A stretch of 64,000 bases of DNA from Psoroptes ovis (lineage: Eukaryota > Arthropoda > Arachnida > Sarcoptiformes > Psoroptidae). Below are positions 44,366 to 57,303 of the stretch, piece after piece. The translations under genes were made by a program, and so were the position numbers. Where the stretch lies: positions 558,001 to 622,000 of the forward strand of contig PQWQ01000026.1 of assembly GCA_002943765.1 (NCBI GenBank), in the 5' to 3' direction. Position 1 is the stretch's first letter; every line of letters starts with the position of its first letter. The notes below the pieces were generated by a model, which was given only the letters and a program-made list of their open reading frames with translations, was not told where the DNA came from and did not search any database.

Positions 44366-47300
44366 TTATTTTGGTGGAGCTCTGGATCCACCACGACCAC
44401 CGTAACGTCGATTGTCATGATAACCTCCACGACGATCCATTCCACCACTTTTTCCACGGCCATGATCGACTTTCATCCAGCCACCATCTTCACCATCATC
44501 ATCATGCTCGGCTGGAGGTTCTGGTGGTTTTTGACGCCAATCACCACTGTCTTGTTGAGGCATCGGACGCTGCGAACGATGAAATCCTCCTCCACCACCA
44601 CCACCACGATTAGGATTACCGCGACGAATACTTGAATCTGAATTTCGGCCATTATAATTACGGGGTGGCGGTCCGCCATCATGACGTCTACTATCGGATG
44701 GACGACCACCATACATTGGACGATCATGCTGCTGTGGTGGTGGTTGTGCGACCTTTTTTCCCATCGAGCGCCAATCATCAGAAGCATCAGCCATAGATTG
44801 AGGTTCAGATTGAGCCGGAGGAGGTCCTCGTTGAAACGGTGGTCCACGATTTAATGGCGGTGGTCCACTTCTGTCTTGCTTCATTCCCAACGGTTCACGT
44901 TTAGCACCAGGAAGAGGTGGTGGTGCTTTCGATATATGATAACTTCCAGGTTCTTTGCGTTCAATCGGCTGTGGTTGACGATTCATTTGCGATCGCCATT
45001 CATTGGATTGATCAGCAGCTGATGCAGCTTCCTCAGTGCGTTTAATAATGGGTTTTCGTACATTTTCTTGATCATCTTGACTGCCTCCAGCAGCAGGAGC
45101 AAGTTGAGCCAAGCGTTTCTTTTCTTCAATTTCGGCCATTCGACGACGCTGAATTTCGGCGATTCTTGCCAAATATTTTTCTTGTTTTTCCTTCATATAT
45201 GCAACTCTGCGTTCTTCAATACGTTTTTGTCGGCGAATTTCCAATCGGTTGCGTCTTTCTTCCTCGACAATTTTGTCAAATGCCCGCAATCGTTCTTCGT
45301 ACTCTTCTCTTTGACTGTCCATTACAATTTTTTCAAATTGTTTTTTATCTTCTAAAACACGTTGAAATCGTTCTCGTTCTTTCAAAGCCAAAGCACGTTC
45401 TTCTTTCATGGCAATTATTTTCAATTCTTGCGTTTTAGCCCATAATTCTTGATCTTGTACACGCCATTCTTCATATTGTTTACGCAATAATTCAAGTTCT
45501 TCCATTCGTTTTGCACGTTCGAAATGATCAATTTTTCGTTCCAATTTACGTTGTTTAGCCAACTGTTCACGCCTTTCTTTTTCCAATTGTTCAACACGTT
45601 TCAAATGCAAATCTTGTGGTCGCAATTTGGCCAATTCTTCTTCATCCAAGTCGTCCAATTCTAAATCCGGTAATACTTCTCTCATTTTTTTCAATTGATC
45701 AATAACAATTTGTTTCTTGAGTTCTTTTTGTTCTTTTTCCAATTTTTGCATTTCACGTTCCATCGATTCTTGCATCAACCGTTTTGTTTCAGCTTCACGC
45801 TGTTTAGCTTCTTCTTCTTCTTGTCGTCGACGTTCTTCATTTTCACGTCGTAATCCCATTTCTTCCATCATTTCACGTCTTCGATCAATTAATGTTTGAC
45901 GACTTAGCAGATATTTATGCTCGTCTTTAGCAATTTGTTTATATTCTTTCATAACGATACGTTTCATATCTTCACGTTGTTTTCGAATAGTTTCAGGTTC
46001 AATTAATGCAATAGCTTTTTGTAATGATGAATACATCGAAACTAATTGACGTCTCATTTGTTCATTGGGCATCGATTGCAAATACGGTCCTTCCAAGTAT
46101 TCTTCACCAGTTGACACGCGTAATTCTGTACCAAATATGTAACATTTGCGACGATGATCTACACGCACCTGCAAGTCATGACGACGTGCTGATTCCACAA
46201 CTAATTTTTCAAGATAAATTGGATCAACGAATTGGCACAATTCTGATAAACGTTTGAATTCAATCGTACGAAAAACTTGAGAAATTTCTCTAATCAAACG
46301 AATAGCTGTAACTTCTTTCAAAGCAGGAATATATTGACGCAATTCTGGATATTCTGTAGGTGGTTTACTTTCAGATTCAGCAGTTGAACGCTCAATATAA
46401 TCAATTATTTGTTGTACACGTCCACTAATGCCCAATGGGTTGAAATCAATTTCAAGCAATTGATATAAATCTTGAATTGGTTGTGATGCAAACTGCAGCA
46501 CACCCATACGTTTCAAATCTTTTACCAATGAAAATCTTGTTGGCGGTTTAGAATTAATGCCTAACAATGATGATAAATTACGATGATGTTGTTCGATTAT
46601 ATTTTCTTCAGTGTCGACCAATTTGTCAATTTCAGGACGGATTGGTGGTATTGGAATAGATAACGTGGCCAAAACCAATCGTGAAGCCATTTTTTGTATA
46701 TCTTCGGGAGTAATATTTTTACGCAATTCTTTCGATAAATGAAACAATCGAAATAAGGCTGTAGCATGAAACAAATGTGAATTGGCCTTCAAAAAGACCA
46801 AGGCTAATTTTTGATAATAACTTGCGATAAGCTGTGGTTTGCCTAAGCCTTTTTTGGTCAAATTCATCAAATTAAATTTACGTATATCATCAGCTGCTCT
46901 ATATGCTTCTTGCCATAATTCCAATTGAATTGCATTGTCTAATTGTCTTAGACGCGTTTCCAATTGCATAGCTTGTGATTCAGGCGAATTCAAATTGATA
47001 GCATTTTGTTGTTGTGTCGATTGTAATTGTTGACGTTTCAATTGATCCAAATGCATGTGTAGATTATCGCAAAGTTTACGAAATTCAGTTTTACGATTAT
47101 ATTTGATACAAAAGACGAATGCTTGATGTGCAATATCATGATACAGTCGTTCAGTTTTACTATTATTTTTCAACATGTCCAAACATTGACGATAAGATTC
47201 CCAGAGAAATTTGACCCATGGTATCAACACAACACGATCTTTACGATCTTGTTGACCTTCAACACTAACAGCAGACATAAGAATATCTTCAGGTGTTTGC

Positions 47301-47743
47301 GCATTTTCTAAATCATCAATTTCGGATATATTTGCTTGCGATTGTTCTTTAGCTTCATTTGTTTTCATTTCAGCCATTTGAATATATTTACGTATTACTT
47401 CTTCAAATGAACTGATATAACTTTGTTGACAAATGATTTTATATTGGAATAATCCTTCTTTGGCCACATAACTTTGTTTCAATTCGACACATAATTCCAA
47501 ATATTTCAACATGATTTCTTCATGTTTTTTCTGCCATACTCGATGTTTTTTGCTATGCAAGACGTCACATAGAATTTCCAGGGCACGATGTTTATTTTGA
47601 ACTTCAATGAATTCTGTTTGTTTCAATCGACCAAAGAAAACATATAAAATTAATCATCAAAATTTATAGATTATCCACAATTTGAAACACTCACCATTCG
47701 CACGTTTTAGTGCATTCTCCAAATGTATGAAATGTGCAGGCAT
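44366..47743 (-). CDS. EIF3A: Translation initiation factor eIF3 subunit a
   Basis: Two exons, 47743-47695 and 47613-44366 (intron 81 nt), give 1098 residues. The short first exon encodes MPAHFIHLENALKRAN and joins to EFIEVQNKHRALEILCDVLHSKKHRVWQ, as in human eIF3a. The N-terminal helical repeats and PCI domain (about 320-500, containing LQVRVDHRRKCYIFG and LQSMPNEQMRRQL) scaffold the eIF3 octamer. A very long charged coiled coil follows (about 540-840; ERAKRMEELELLRKQYEEWR). The C-terminus is Pro/Arg/Gly-rich with repeated DDWRS/NEWRS-type motifs, in place of the long DDDRGPRR repeats of vertebrates; human eIF3a is nearly 1400 residues. It converges with TAF11. Confidence 0.96.
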
Positions 47744-48970
47744 TTTTCAGAATCTGAAAATTTAAATCTCATCAATTAACGATTGAATTTTTTGATTGAT
47801 TGACGAAATGATTGTAAATGAATTTAAAATCAAAATTAAAACCTAAAATTGATGAAGAGGTCAATGAAAATTTCAAATCAAGTCTAACATCTGACTCACC
47901 AATGATTAATTTTCAATTTTTTTTAATTATGAAAATTTTTAAAACAATTTAAAACCGCAAATATGAACACGTTGTGCACATTTGTTAATGAACAAAATAC
48001 ACACACACACATAAACATTTCAATGAATTGATAAACAACAACAAAGAAAAACGTAGACATTCCACCTAGAAAAAAAAACACAAAGGCAGCAGCATTGATT
48101 CAATTGATATTCATTGAATGGTAACAGCATTTGATTAGTTACAGCCGTAGCAACAGTAGCGTCCTCAAACGTTCAATAATTTGAAATTTTTAAAATAAAT
48201 AAATAGACCGGATACAAAGGAAATATAAACAATTAAATCAAATCAATCTTCAAATGAATTATGATTGAAGAGTGATCATTAATGAAATTTTCAACGGATT
48301 TGAGATCATTTTTTTCTCGTCAAAATGTCCAATAAGAGTTAAGCTAAGCGATTGGTGAGAAAAAGTCACATTAAATCATTCAAAGACGATCAAGAGTATT
48401 AGATCAATGAAAATGGATTGATGAGTCAATTGCTAAACAATATCGATGAATAATCTTATTTTGATCTTAATTTTGAAATTTTTCAAATCACAAACCATGA
48501 ATTAAGACCAGATTATTCTTCAAGGGAAAAATTCCTGAAATTTTCAAATTTTTGAAATTTTTCTCGGAATTTTTTAGCGCTGCATTCGAAAAAATATTAG
48601 CACTACCTTCCGTATATGCCACTACCTCTCTCTCACCAATACAAATTTCTATGACTTTATGCGCTGATATAAACCACGCATCTCTCTAATATGCTACTAC
48701 CATCGTCTATAGTGTAGCTTCGCACAATACCACTGCTACATCAATAAAGCTATATTTTCAATTTAAATGAATGAACAATTTATGATTGTACACAATCTGA
48801 AATCGACGATTGGAGCGCTTTACATTGAAAATAGATAATACTTGAATTCAAAAAGTAATCGAAGAATATTTTGAAATTTTCATTGCAAAGATTCTTTGGT
48901 TTTTTTTTTTAAATTTGAATCAAATTAAAACCAATTCTTCATTATATTCAAAACAATTTGAATCATTAAA
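47744..48970. other. Intergenic region between EIF3A and LIN52
   Basis: Divergent promoters of EIF3A and LIN52 lie here. A patch at about 48595-48745 is less AT-poor in C than its surroundings and repeats motifs such as CCACTACC, CTACTACCATCG and CCACTGCTAC. I see no gene in it. Confidence 0.45.
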
Positions 48971-50961
48971 ATGGATCATACGAAACTGCAACCTTCTGCT
49001 GCATCAAATTCTGGTAAATTTCATTTTGATATCTTTTGTACATTTTCTCATATTTCATGATAATAATCACTAATGATAGGATCAACCGTTTCAAATGTTA
49101 TTGGTTCAGCTGAATCTCCAGCATCGAATATTCAGCAACCACAACAACGACCGCGTTTTAATTTGAATAATTTTATTCTAGTACCAACTGGTAATACAAA
49201 TATATTGACGGCTGCAAATAATGGTCAAATTGCCTCTAATTTAATCGCAGCAAATCCAAATTCGCTTATCAACAAAGGCAAAATAATGATTCTAACAACT
49301 GCACCAACACTTGCAAATGCTAGCGGAAATACATCTGGAGCTACAAACGCTCAAATATTGACGGCAGGTCATCCAGGATTGCGACTATTGGCACCCAATA
49401 CAAATTCTGGAATCGTTACACAGTTAGGCAACAGTAATGCTACAGCAACAAGTATAATTGCAAATATTAAAATGAATCCATCATCATCCAATCAAGCAAC
49501 GAGTAGTCAAATACATCAAATAGCATCCATACAACCATCGGTAGCGACTCCGGGTGTAACATCATCAGTAGTTCAACGAAACACCGCAAATTTCAAACCA
49601 GGTACCCAAACAGTGCATATGCTTACACCTATCGTCGCAACAACGGCTCCTCAACTAATACCAGGTGCGAATAACCGTGTAGTCGTAGGTGCTGGTAATC
49701 AACATTTAAATTTGACATCAAATTGTAATCAATCGATCAAATCATCATCCAGTAAAAATGGTATTGATTCACCTATTGCAACAACCAATACGGCAAGCAT
49801 TTCAACGACACCAATCATATTGAATAGCAGTAATTTATTTGTTACAAATGTAACTGCTGATGCAGCTGGCAATCTTAACCCAACAAATCAACATATTAAG
49901 ACAAAACCTGTTATCAATTTGAATTTCTTACCAAATTCATCAGAAAATGGAAGCGGCAACAATAGTCATAAGGATACCTCAAAAGAAGTTGATGAAGAAA
50001 TACAATTAATCGATGCAAATGATTCATTGAAATGCAATGAAAAACTATTACTTACTGATGAAACATTAGATCGTACATCACCAGAACTATGGCCCGAAGC
50101 AGGTTCGATAGTGATTCGACTAATCAATTTGCATAATTTATATTATTTTTTTCTCATATAGTACCTGGTTTAGTCAAATTTCTGGCCAATACATCACCTT
50201 GTTATTCAAGTGATGAAGGTAGCGATGAATCTTCCGATGATTGTGACAATCACATAACACGTGGAAAATCTAGAGCTGACATGCAATCATCAAATAATAA
50301 AAGAAATGAATCAATTGATGATAGTTTTGATGAATTTGATGATACTATGATGGATGAAGATTTAAATATTGATGATGATATGATAATATCGAATGAAAAT
50401 AATAATTCGAAATGTAATAATAATACTAATACTAACAACACTAATTCAACTGATAATCAATCGAATCGTATTGTTAAATCATTTTCAATAACATCATATG
50501 GTTTTGAATTGGATCATAATAATCACAATAATAATGATCAAAGTGCCTTGGAGGAAAACGATATTGATGATAATGAAAGTGATGATTCAATGACAAATAC
50601 GTCTGTTGATGATAACCAAGTAAACAAAACATCTGCCAATCAAATTAATAATAATAAACCTGAATGGCAAAAAGAATTTGATGATGAAGAATTATCAATG
50701 ATTTATGGTTATGGTTCATTGACAGCTGCTTCATTGATGGATAAAATTAATGAAATACAAAATTTAGCTTATCAATTAGGATTAGAAGAAGAAAGTGAAA
50801 TAACACGTGCACGTTATTTAAATATATTAAATGAAAAAGTGGATGGCATTGCACACATAGATCATGATCAATGTAGTAATTTATTAATCGATACTGAAAT
50901 TGAAAACATCTTTAAAATGTCATCGAATACCGTCAAATCTAATGAAAGCAATGTCAATTAA
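48971..50961 (+). CDS. LIN52: Greatly enlarged LIN52, DREAM/MuvB subunit
   Basis: Exons 48971-49013, 49080-50102 and 50162-50961 (introns 66 and 59 nt) give 621 residues; human LIN52 has 116. LIN52 links the MuvB core to p130/p107/Rb in the DREAM repressor of cell-cycle genes. The first conserved block, LDRTSPELWPE-AVPGLVKFL (about 344-363), spans the second splice and keeps the Ser (348) matching human S28, the DYRK1A site. The second, PEWQKEFDDEELSMIYGYGSLTAASLMDKINEIQNLAYQLGLEEE...RYLNILNEK (about 522-581), binds LIN9. They are separated by about 155 acidic, Asn-rich residues and preceded by ~330 Ser/Thr/Asn-rich residues. Just upstream lies LKCNE (331-335), a true LxCxE pocket-binding motif. 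Homology of both blocks is clear. Confidence 0.9.
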
Positions 50962-51215
50962 TACTGAACCTGTTGTCGACTTACCGAATAGACTACAAAA
51001 TTTTCATACAAAGTGACAGGCTTAGTTTTCAATCGAAACTGATTTCCAAAATACATTATTGAGATTTTATCTGATCATTTATTGAATTAAATCCTATATT
51101 CAATAATATAACTTACTTTAAAATCTTTTTAAATAAACAATTTCGAATCGAATTATTTTGAATATATCAATTTAAGAATTTAGAACGATTGACTATTAAT
51201 TTGATTAGTTTAAAA

Positions 51216-53735
51216 TTATTGAATTTGATTAGCTTCATCATCAATCGATGATTGATCATTGATTGATTTCAATGAACAATGACCAAGTCCATCAAATTGC
51301 AATAAATGTGTATGATATTTCCACAGTGTTTGTCTATGTGTAATTGTGATTAGAGTGATATTGAATTTTTTCGCTTGTTCATACATAGTTGATTCAACAT
51401 CAATCGATACAGCTGATGTACATTCGTCTAATAATGCAAATTTAGGTCTTGAATGTTTGGAAAAAATTAAAATCAGTGAATATTTCAAATTAGAATCAGT
51501 AACAATAACATACTTATGATAAAATAATCGAGCCATAGCCATACGTTGTTTTTCTCCACCACTTAGTATGTCTTTCCAATCAGCTTTAGCATTCCAACCA
51601 CCTTCACGAATGACAATATGATTAAGGGAAACCATTTGCAGTATTTGTTCAAGATTATCATCTGTGATGCCTTTATCTTCCATCATTTTAATAGTGTCAG
51701 GATATATTAGTTGATCTCGTAATGTACCCAATGACATGTATGGTCTTTGTGGTATATAAAACATATCTTTCGATTGTGGTCGTTTTAATGTTCCATTGAA
51801 TATTGGCCATAATCCTGCCATTATGCGAAATAGGGAACTTTTACCACAACCATTTGGACCTGTTATTAATAGATGCATTTGTGGTACAATCTAAATTGTC
51901 AAAGTAAATGAAAATCAATATAAAAAAAATAGATTTAATTCGAATAACTTCAATACCTTAATAGTCAAACTGGGTAAAATAATATCACAATTAGGTGTAA
52001 TGATTGGTACATTGATCAACTCAATATAATCATGAACAATTTCAATTTGTCCATTTATAATTGGTGCATTAGTGATTTTATTAAATTTGATTATTGAATG
52101 ATTGTCATCAGTCAAGAATTTACATTTATTCACATTCAAATTCAATCGATCAGTATAACATCGTTTGGATAACATTTCAAATATTGTAAACATTCTAGCG
52201 ACACGATTAGAATAACCAATTAATTCTGTCAATTCTTTGTATGATGACAGCAATCTTTCCATTGCATCTGATCCAGACATTAATATATTTTTAGCTGTCA
52301 TCATGTATTCAGTACGATTCGATATACTATCATTTGAATGATCATTTTGAATGCTTTGTTTATTGGAGTATGAATTACCATCATTGATCGGTGTGAGAAT
52401 GTTGGATTTGGTCAACATCACAGGCGTAGCAATTACAATCATACCGGTAGCTGACCATAAATACTTCATCAATAATTGTTCAAGCATAACATACCATAAA
52501 CGTTTTCGATAAATTTGATTCATTTGTTTGACTAATGAATAATATGATTGTTTCAATGTCATTTTTTCAATATTTTCACCATTATAAAATGCAATTTCTT
52601 CGGCATTCGTTATGATTCTTGAATGAACAAATCGAAGAAAACCTTTACGTCTTGATTCTTCAGCTACTAATGAACCGAAACGTGGTGAAACTTGTCGAAG
52701 AATTAAATGTGTACAGAACACGATACAACTTCCTAGTAATGGACCATGATAACCATTCGTACCCATTTTACGTCCCATTTGAAATAATGTAAATAATACG
52801 ACGATCACATCCAGCGTTGGTTTAGTTACATGTGAATACATGTGTGCACAATGTTGAGCAAATGTTGATATATCATCAGTCATTGAATGATCAACATTTT
52901 CAAGACGATTATCAAGATTCGATACACTGTAATATGTTTGATTTTTAAAATATAAATTATATGCATAATTCACCAGGCGATTACGAAATGTTAATGATAA
53001 TTTACATTCTAAATAGCGGATCAATGAATTTAAGAATGTTGCCGGAACTGATATAAATAGCCATTTGGTCATGGACAGAATGAATTGTTTTCGATCTTTT
53101 CGTACAATATGTTTGACTACAGTTCCTTCCAGATTTGCGACATAGATTGACAGGAATGTTCGTGATATCAAAGATAAAGTATGCATGGTTAATATGAAAA
53201 TTTCATACGAAGCCATTCGTGGTATCATTATGCGTAGCAATTTCAACATTTGCACAAGAAAATCAATATTAAATCCAGTTAATGGACGTAATTTAATCAT
53301 TAAATAAATGAATAATTCTTCAAGTTTTTCAACAATTTTATTCATTGGTTTTGGTCCAAAAACAAGATTACGTTCACTATGATCTGCTTTAGATTTTGAA
53401 TCATATTTTCGTAATAATCGCAACAGACGATCATCGTACTTTGTATTGATATCATCAATATCTTGACATGTTTCATCTTGATCATTTTCATTATCGGATA
53501 ATGATATTTCAATTGATTGTGTTGAAAGATTTGATTGATTTTCAATCATTGATGCTTCTTGTATTTTAGAATTTTTAAAATTATCATTTTTTGATGAATA
53601 ATTTTCAATCAATGGATAAGAAATTTTCAATGCATATGCCAATAATAATGCTCCAGATATTGTACGTGTCATCACTGGATATGACACATTTAATTGTTCA
53701 GATATGTTACGCAATTTAGACATAACAGTAGTCAT
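51216..53735 (-). CDS. Peroxisomal ABC half-transporter, ABCD1/ABCD2 type
   Basis: Three exons, 53735-51957, 51890-51514 and 51447-51216 (introns both 66 nt), give 795 residues. The N-terminal transmembrane half includes TKWLFISVPATFLNSLIRYLECKLSLTFRNRLVNYAYNLYF, the EAA-like ITNAEEIAFYNGE and LWYVMLEQLLMKYLWSATG. The ATPase half has Walker A GPNGCGKSS (about 604), Q-loop YIPQRPYMS, signature LSGGEKQR (about 702), Walker B FALLDE and HR(Q) switch. REGGW and ITHRQTLWKYHTHLLQFDG resemble ALDP/ALDRP more than PMP70. Dimers import very-long-chain acyl-CoA into peroxisomes. Asn/Ser-rich insertions lie at about 40-110 and near NGNSYSNKQSIQNDHSND. Family is sure; D1 versus D2 is not meaningful outside vertebrates. 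Confidence 0.92.
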
Positions 53736-55200
53736 TTTTGATTTGATTTAATCGGATGAATTTAATTTAATTGATTGGAATTTCGGATTCGAAGATTTTC
53801 ATAAACAAAATATGAAATTTTTTTTCCAATATTTCATTGACAATGAAGAGCTTCACAACATCACACAAATACTAATGATTGATGGACAATATGACAATAT
53901 ACTGATGAATGACACGCATCATAAACATTTTTAACAACAATAACTAATGGTTCAAAGATTAGAAATTGAAAATTGCCAGTAAAATAAAAAATAAAAATTT
54001 TAGTCAATTTCAATGCATATTTGGAAATACTAACGATCACAAAGAGTTAGTTTTGAATGGGGTTTTTACCATCATTACATTATTATTGTTGTATGTTTGT
54101 TCGGCATGTAAAATTGAAACCAATTTGCTGTCGATTACAATCGCAATTTTCAAATTTTTGAAGAGAAAACAATACAAAAAAAGCAAGATGATTTTCTTCA
54201 TCTTGTTCATTTTTTTTTCTGGCTAAAAATCATGTTTTTTCTTCATGTCAAATCTTGATTTTGTAAAAAATTTAGACAATGTGTTTTGTGTGCTCAAAAT
54301 ATATGGATGCCCAAATAACACAAATGATATATGGGCCAAAAACACACTGAAACTCCGTTGCACACATCATTTATTTTTTGTTGGTGATAACCTGTTTACT
54401 TTCAAGACCAATACAAAATACATCAATTGATACCAGTAAATAAATAAACGAGTAAAATTTTTTTTTGTGTTAAAATCAATTGTTTAGTGTGCTGTATTGT
54501 CAATCGGGCATCATTATTAGATTTTCTTTATTTTTTCTTTAAGAAAAAACAAGTTTTCCTCTTTCAATACCCAAACAAGCATAAAGATTACAATACAAAT
54601 CATATATTCATAATCATGTCATGTCTTCATGTGATTTCATCGAATTATCATTATCCATAATCCATGATCATATGAGATATGATTGGAATAATACAATGGC
54701 TCAAAACGCGATAATCTTCAAGGAATTTGTTTGTTGAATTCTGGTTCTTGAGATTTTAAGATGAATTAAGATTGTTCATGTTTGATTTTCAGAATCATTG
54801 AATTGTTTGCTTGTGATTCTTCTGTATTCTTCGGATTCTCAATCAATGATTTAGCATTCAGAATCAATCGAAGACTGAAATTCAATCGGAAATTTCAAAT
54901 TTTAAAATTTTTCATTTTGAAAATTGATTAAAAAATTCTTTAAATTCAAAATTTTCTGGCGCACAATACTCTATGAACGGTCCACATTATCACCAGTATC
55001 TATTTTCCATTTAAATTTCACATGTAAACAATTTCATTGTTTATTTCGTTTTAATATTTAATTTTATTTATTTGTTATTCGTTTTATTGATTTAAAAAAA
55101 ATCATAATTATCATATTTTTGCTGCTCAATAAATGAATTTATGCAGTTATAATTAATGATTTGAAGAAAATCGTTGAAAATTTCTTGAAGAAAAAACAAG
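53736..55200. other. Intergenic region between ABCD-type gene and GNL1
   Basis: Divergent flanks of two genes. Short frames at 53966-54226 and 54245-54430 have no recognisable homology, no splice logic and low-complexity sequence; I do not call them genes. Nothing else is seen. Confidence 0.45.
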
Positions 55201-57303
55201 ATGCCACAAGGTAGGCGTAAAGTACCGTTTTCTAATAAACAAAAGAAAGCACAATTACAAGCTAAACGTGAGAAAAAAAATCGTCAACCATCATCATTAC
55301 AAGCAACAGCAACCACACATCTATCAAGACGTCCATTTGTTAGCGATGATGGTGATATTGAAGATGAATTAGATGATGAAATAATTATTGATAATAATAA
55401 TGATGATCATCATTCAAATGTAAATCAACATCATAATAATAATAATACTAACAATAATAATGATAATAATTATCACAATCAAAATAATACAACAAATGAT
55501 TCGTCATCAAATACAACTCATTCAAATAATAATAATAATCAAAATAATGAAAATGTAATGAAAGATTTAAAATCTTTGTTGAATAAAATTCATTCAATCA
55601 ATGCACAAAAACATTTAAATTCAAAATATGATGTGAATAGATATGCATTACAATTTTTTCATGAAACTGATCAAGAAATACGTGAACGTAAAGAACGTGC
55701 ACAACGGCCATTGCCTAAATTGGATGAACGGAATGCATTGATTTGTTCATTTGAAGATATGTTCGGTGTAAAACAACAACAACAACAATCAAACGATAAT
55801 AATAATATGATTCCTAAAACAGATTTTGATATGCCTAAACGTCCAAAATGGTCACCATCGATGACACCAGATGAATTATATGAAAATGAAAATAATTATT
55901 TTCTACAATATTTGAATGATTTATTCACTAAATCAAATAATTCATTAAGTTATTTTGATATGAATCTTGAAACATGGCGTCAATTATGGCGTGTAATCGA
56001 AATGTCAGATATAATTTTATTAGTCACAGATATTCGTCATCCAATATTTCATTTTCCACCATCATTATATCACTATGTGGTCGATGAACTTGGTAAAGAT
56101 ATGATTTTGGTATTGAACAAAATCGATTTAGTTGAACCAGAATTAGTATTAGCATGGCATGAATATTTGAAGAGTTTATTTCCAAAATTAAATATGCTGG
56201 AATTTGCATCATATGCTGGTATGAAAGTACGTGCTTCATCTGGTAAACGTGTTGGGAAATTACGTATGGCTGTTCGTGGTGCATTGGCATTACAAGAAAT
56301 GGTTGCCGAAATTGTTGGTGATCGAGCTGATCTTAGTTCATGGAAACAAAAAATTGAATCCGAATTGAATGAATGTGAAAATGTATCATTAGATGATGAT
56401 TCTTCTTATTATGAATCCGAAGATGATGTTGATGATGCTACCAATCATTACGGCAAGAAAAATCAAGCTGCTCAAAAAGCTGATATTGAAAAAATAGCTT
56501 CGACAATAATCACAGAAAAAGCAGATAGTTCATATTATTGTCAAGAAAAACGATTCAAAGATGGCATCGTCACCATTGGTTGTGTTGGTCATCCAAACGT
56601 TGGTAAATCTTCATTATTGAATGCATTATATGGTAAAAAAGTTGTCAGCGTCTCACGTACACCAGGTCATACTAAACATTTTCAGACAATATTTTTGACC
56701 GATAAAGTACGGCTATGTGATTGTCCCGGTTTAGTGTTTCCATCTCGTGCACCGAAAGAATTACAAGTTTTAATGGGTTGTTATCCAATATCACAATTAC
56801 GTGAACCATACACAGCTGTAGGTTATTTGGCACAACGTTTGAATTTGGTACGTTTATTACGATTACAACATCCTGATGGTGATACGGAAAATGTTTGGTC
56901 AGCTTATGATATATGTGAAGGATGGGCAGAAAAACGTGGCTTCCGTACTGCACGTACTAATCGACCAGATATTTATCGTGCCGCAAATAGCTTGCTACGT
57001 ATGGCATTAGATGGTCGTACTATTTGTTTAGCATTTCAACCAATCATTTATCAAGAATATGGTAAAGATCATTGGCAAAAACATCCGGATAAAGAAAAAA
57101 TTGAATCAATACAAAATCTTAAATTTGTTATTGAAGAACAATACAATAAGAATTTCAATCGTGGCACACATGGACAAGGTTATGTTGATAGTCATGCATC
57201 AAGCGTTGAAGCAGATGTCGATGATGATGATGATAGTGGTGATATAATGTCTACACAAAGTAAATTTGTTCTGCTCGAAATTGATGATGCTGAAGCTGAA
57301 TAA
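55201..57303 (+). CDS. GNL1: GNL1, circularly permuted YRG/YawG GTPase
   Basis: Single exon, 700 residues. The start MPQGRRKVPFSNKQKKAQLQAKREKK matches GNL1. GTPase motifs are circularly permuted: LNKID (G4, about 306), then GHPNVGKSS (G1, about 463), RTPGHT (G2) and DCPG (G3, about 507). Between and around them are NLETWRQLWRVIEMSDIILLVTDIRHP and QVLMGCYPISQLREPYTAVGYLAQR, nearly identical to other animals. GNL1 is a nucleolar/nuclear GTPase related to Lsg1 and Nog2, implicated in ribosome biogenesis and proliferation. Mite-specific additions are Asn/His-rich runs at about 60-125, a Gln run, and acidic stretches before G1 and at the C-terminus. Confidence 0.95.
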   Translation: MPQGRRKVPFSNKQKKAQLQAKREKKNRQPSSLQATATTHLSRRPFVSDDGDIEDELDDEIIIDNNNDDHHSNVNQHHNNNNTNNNNDNNYHNQNNTTNDSSSNTTHSNNNNNQNNENVMKDLKSLLNKIHSINAQKHLNSKYDVNRYALQFFHETDQEIRERKERAQRPLPKLDERNALICSFEDMFGVKQQQQQSNDNNNMIPKTDFDMPKRPKWSPSMTPDELYENENNYFLQYLNDLFTKSNNSLSYFDMNLETWRQLWRVIEMSDIILLVTDIRHPIFHFPPSLYHYVVDELGKDMILVLNKIDLVEPELVLAWHEYLKSLFPKLNMLEFASYAGMKVRASSGKRVGKLRMAVRGALALQEMVAEIVGDRADLSSWKQKIESELNECENVSLDDDSSYYESEDDVDDATNHYGKKNQAAQKADIEKIASTIITEKADSSYYCQEKRFKDGIVTIGCVGHPNVGKSSLLNALYGKKVVSVSRTPGHTKHFQTIFLTDKVRLCDCPGLVFPSRAPKELQVLMGCYPISQLREPYTAVGYLAQRLNLVRLLRLQHPDGDTENVWSAYDICEGWAEKRGFRTARTNRPDIYRAANSLLRMALDGRTICLAFQPIIYQEYGKDHWQKHPDKEKIESIQNLKFVIEEQYNKNFNRGTHGQGYVDSHASSVEADVDDDDDSGDIMSTQSKFVLLEIDDAEAE

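Noticed and set aside
44371..44847. Several frames with His/Thr/Val-rich translations
   Set aside because: They are shadows of the Arg/Gly/Pro-rich C-terminus of EIF3A in other frames.
53966..54430. Two plus-strand frames of 86 and 61 codons between ABCD and GNL1
   Set aside because: Low complexity, no homology and no splice sites joining them; such frames are expected by chance in this sequence.
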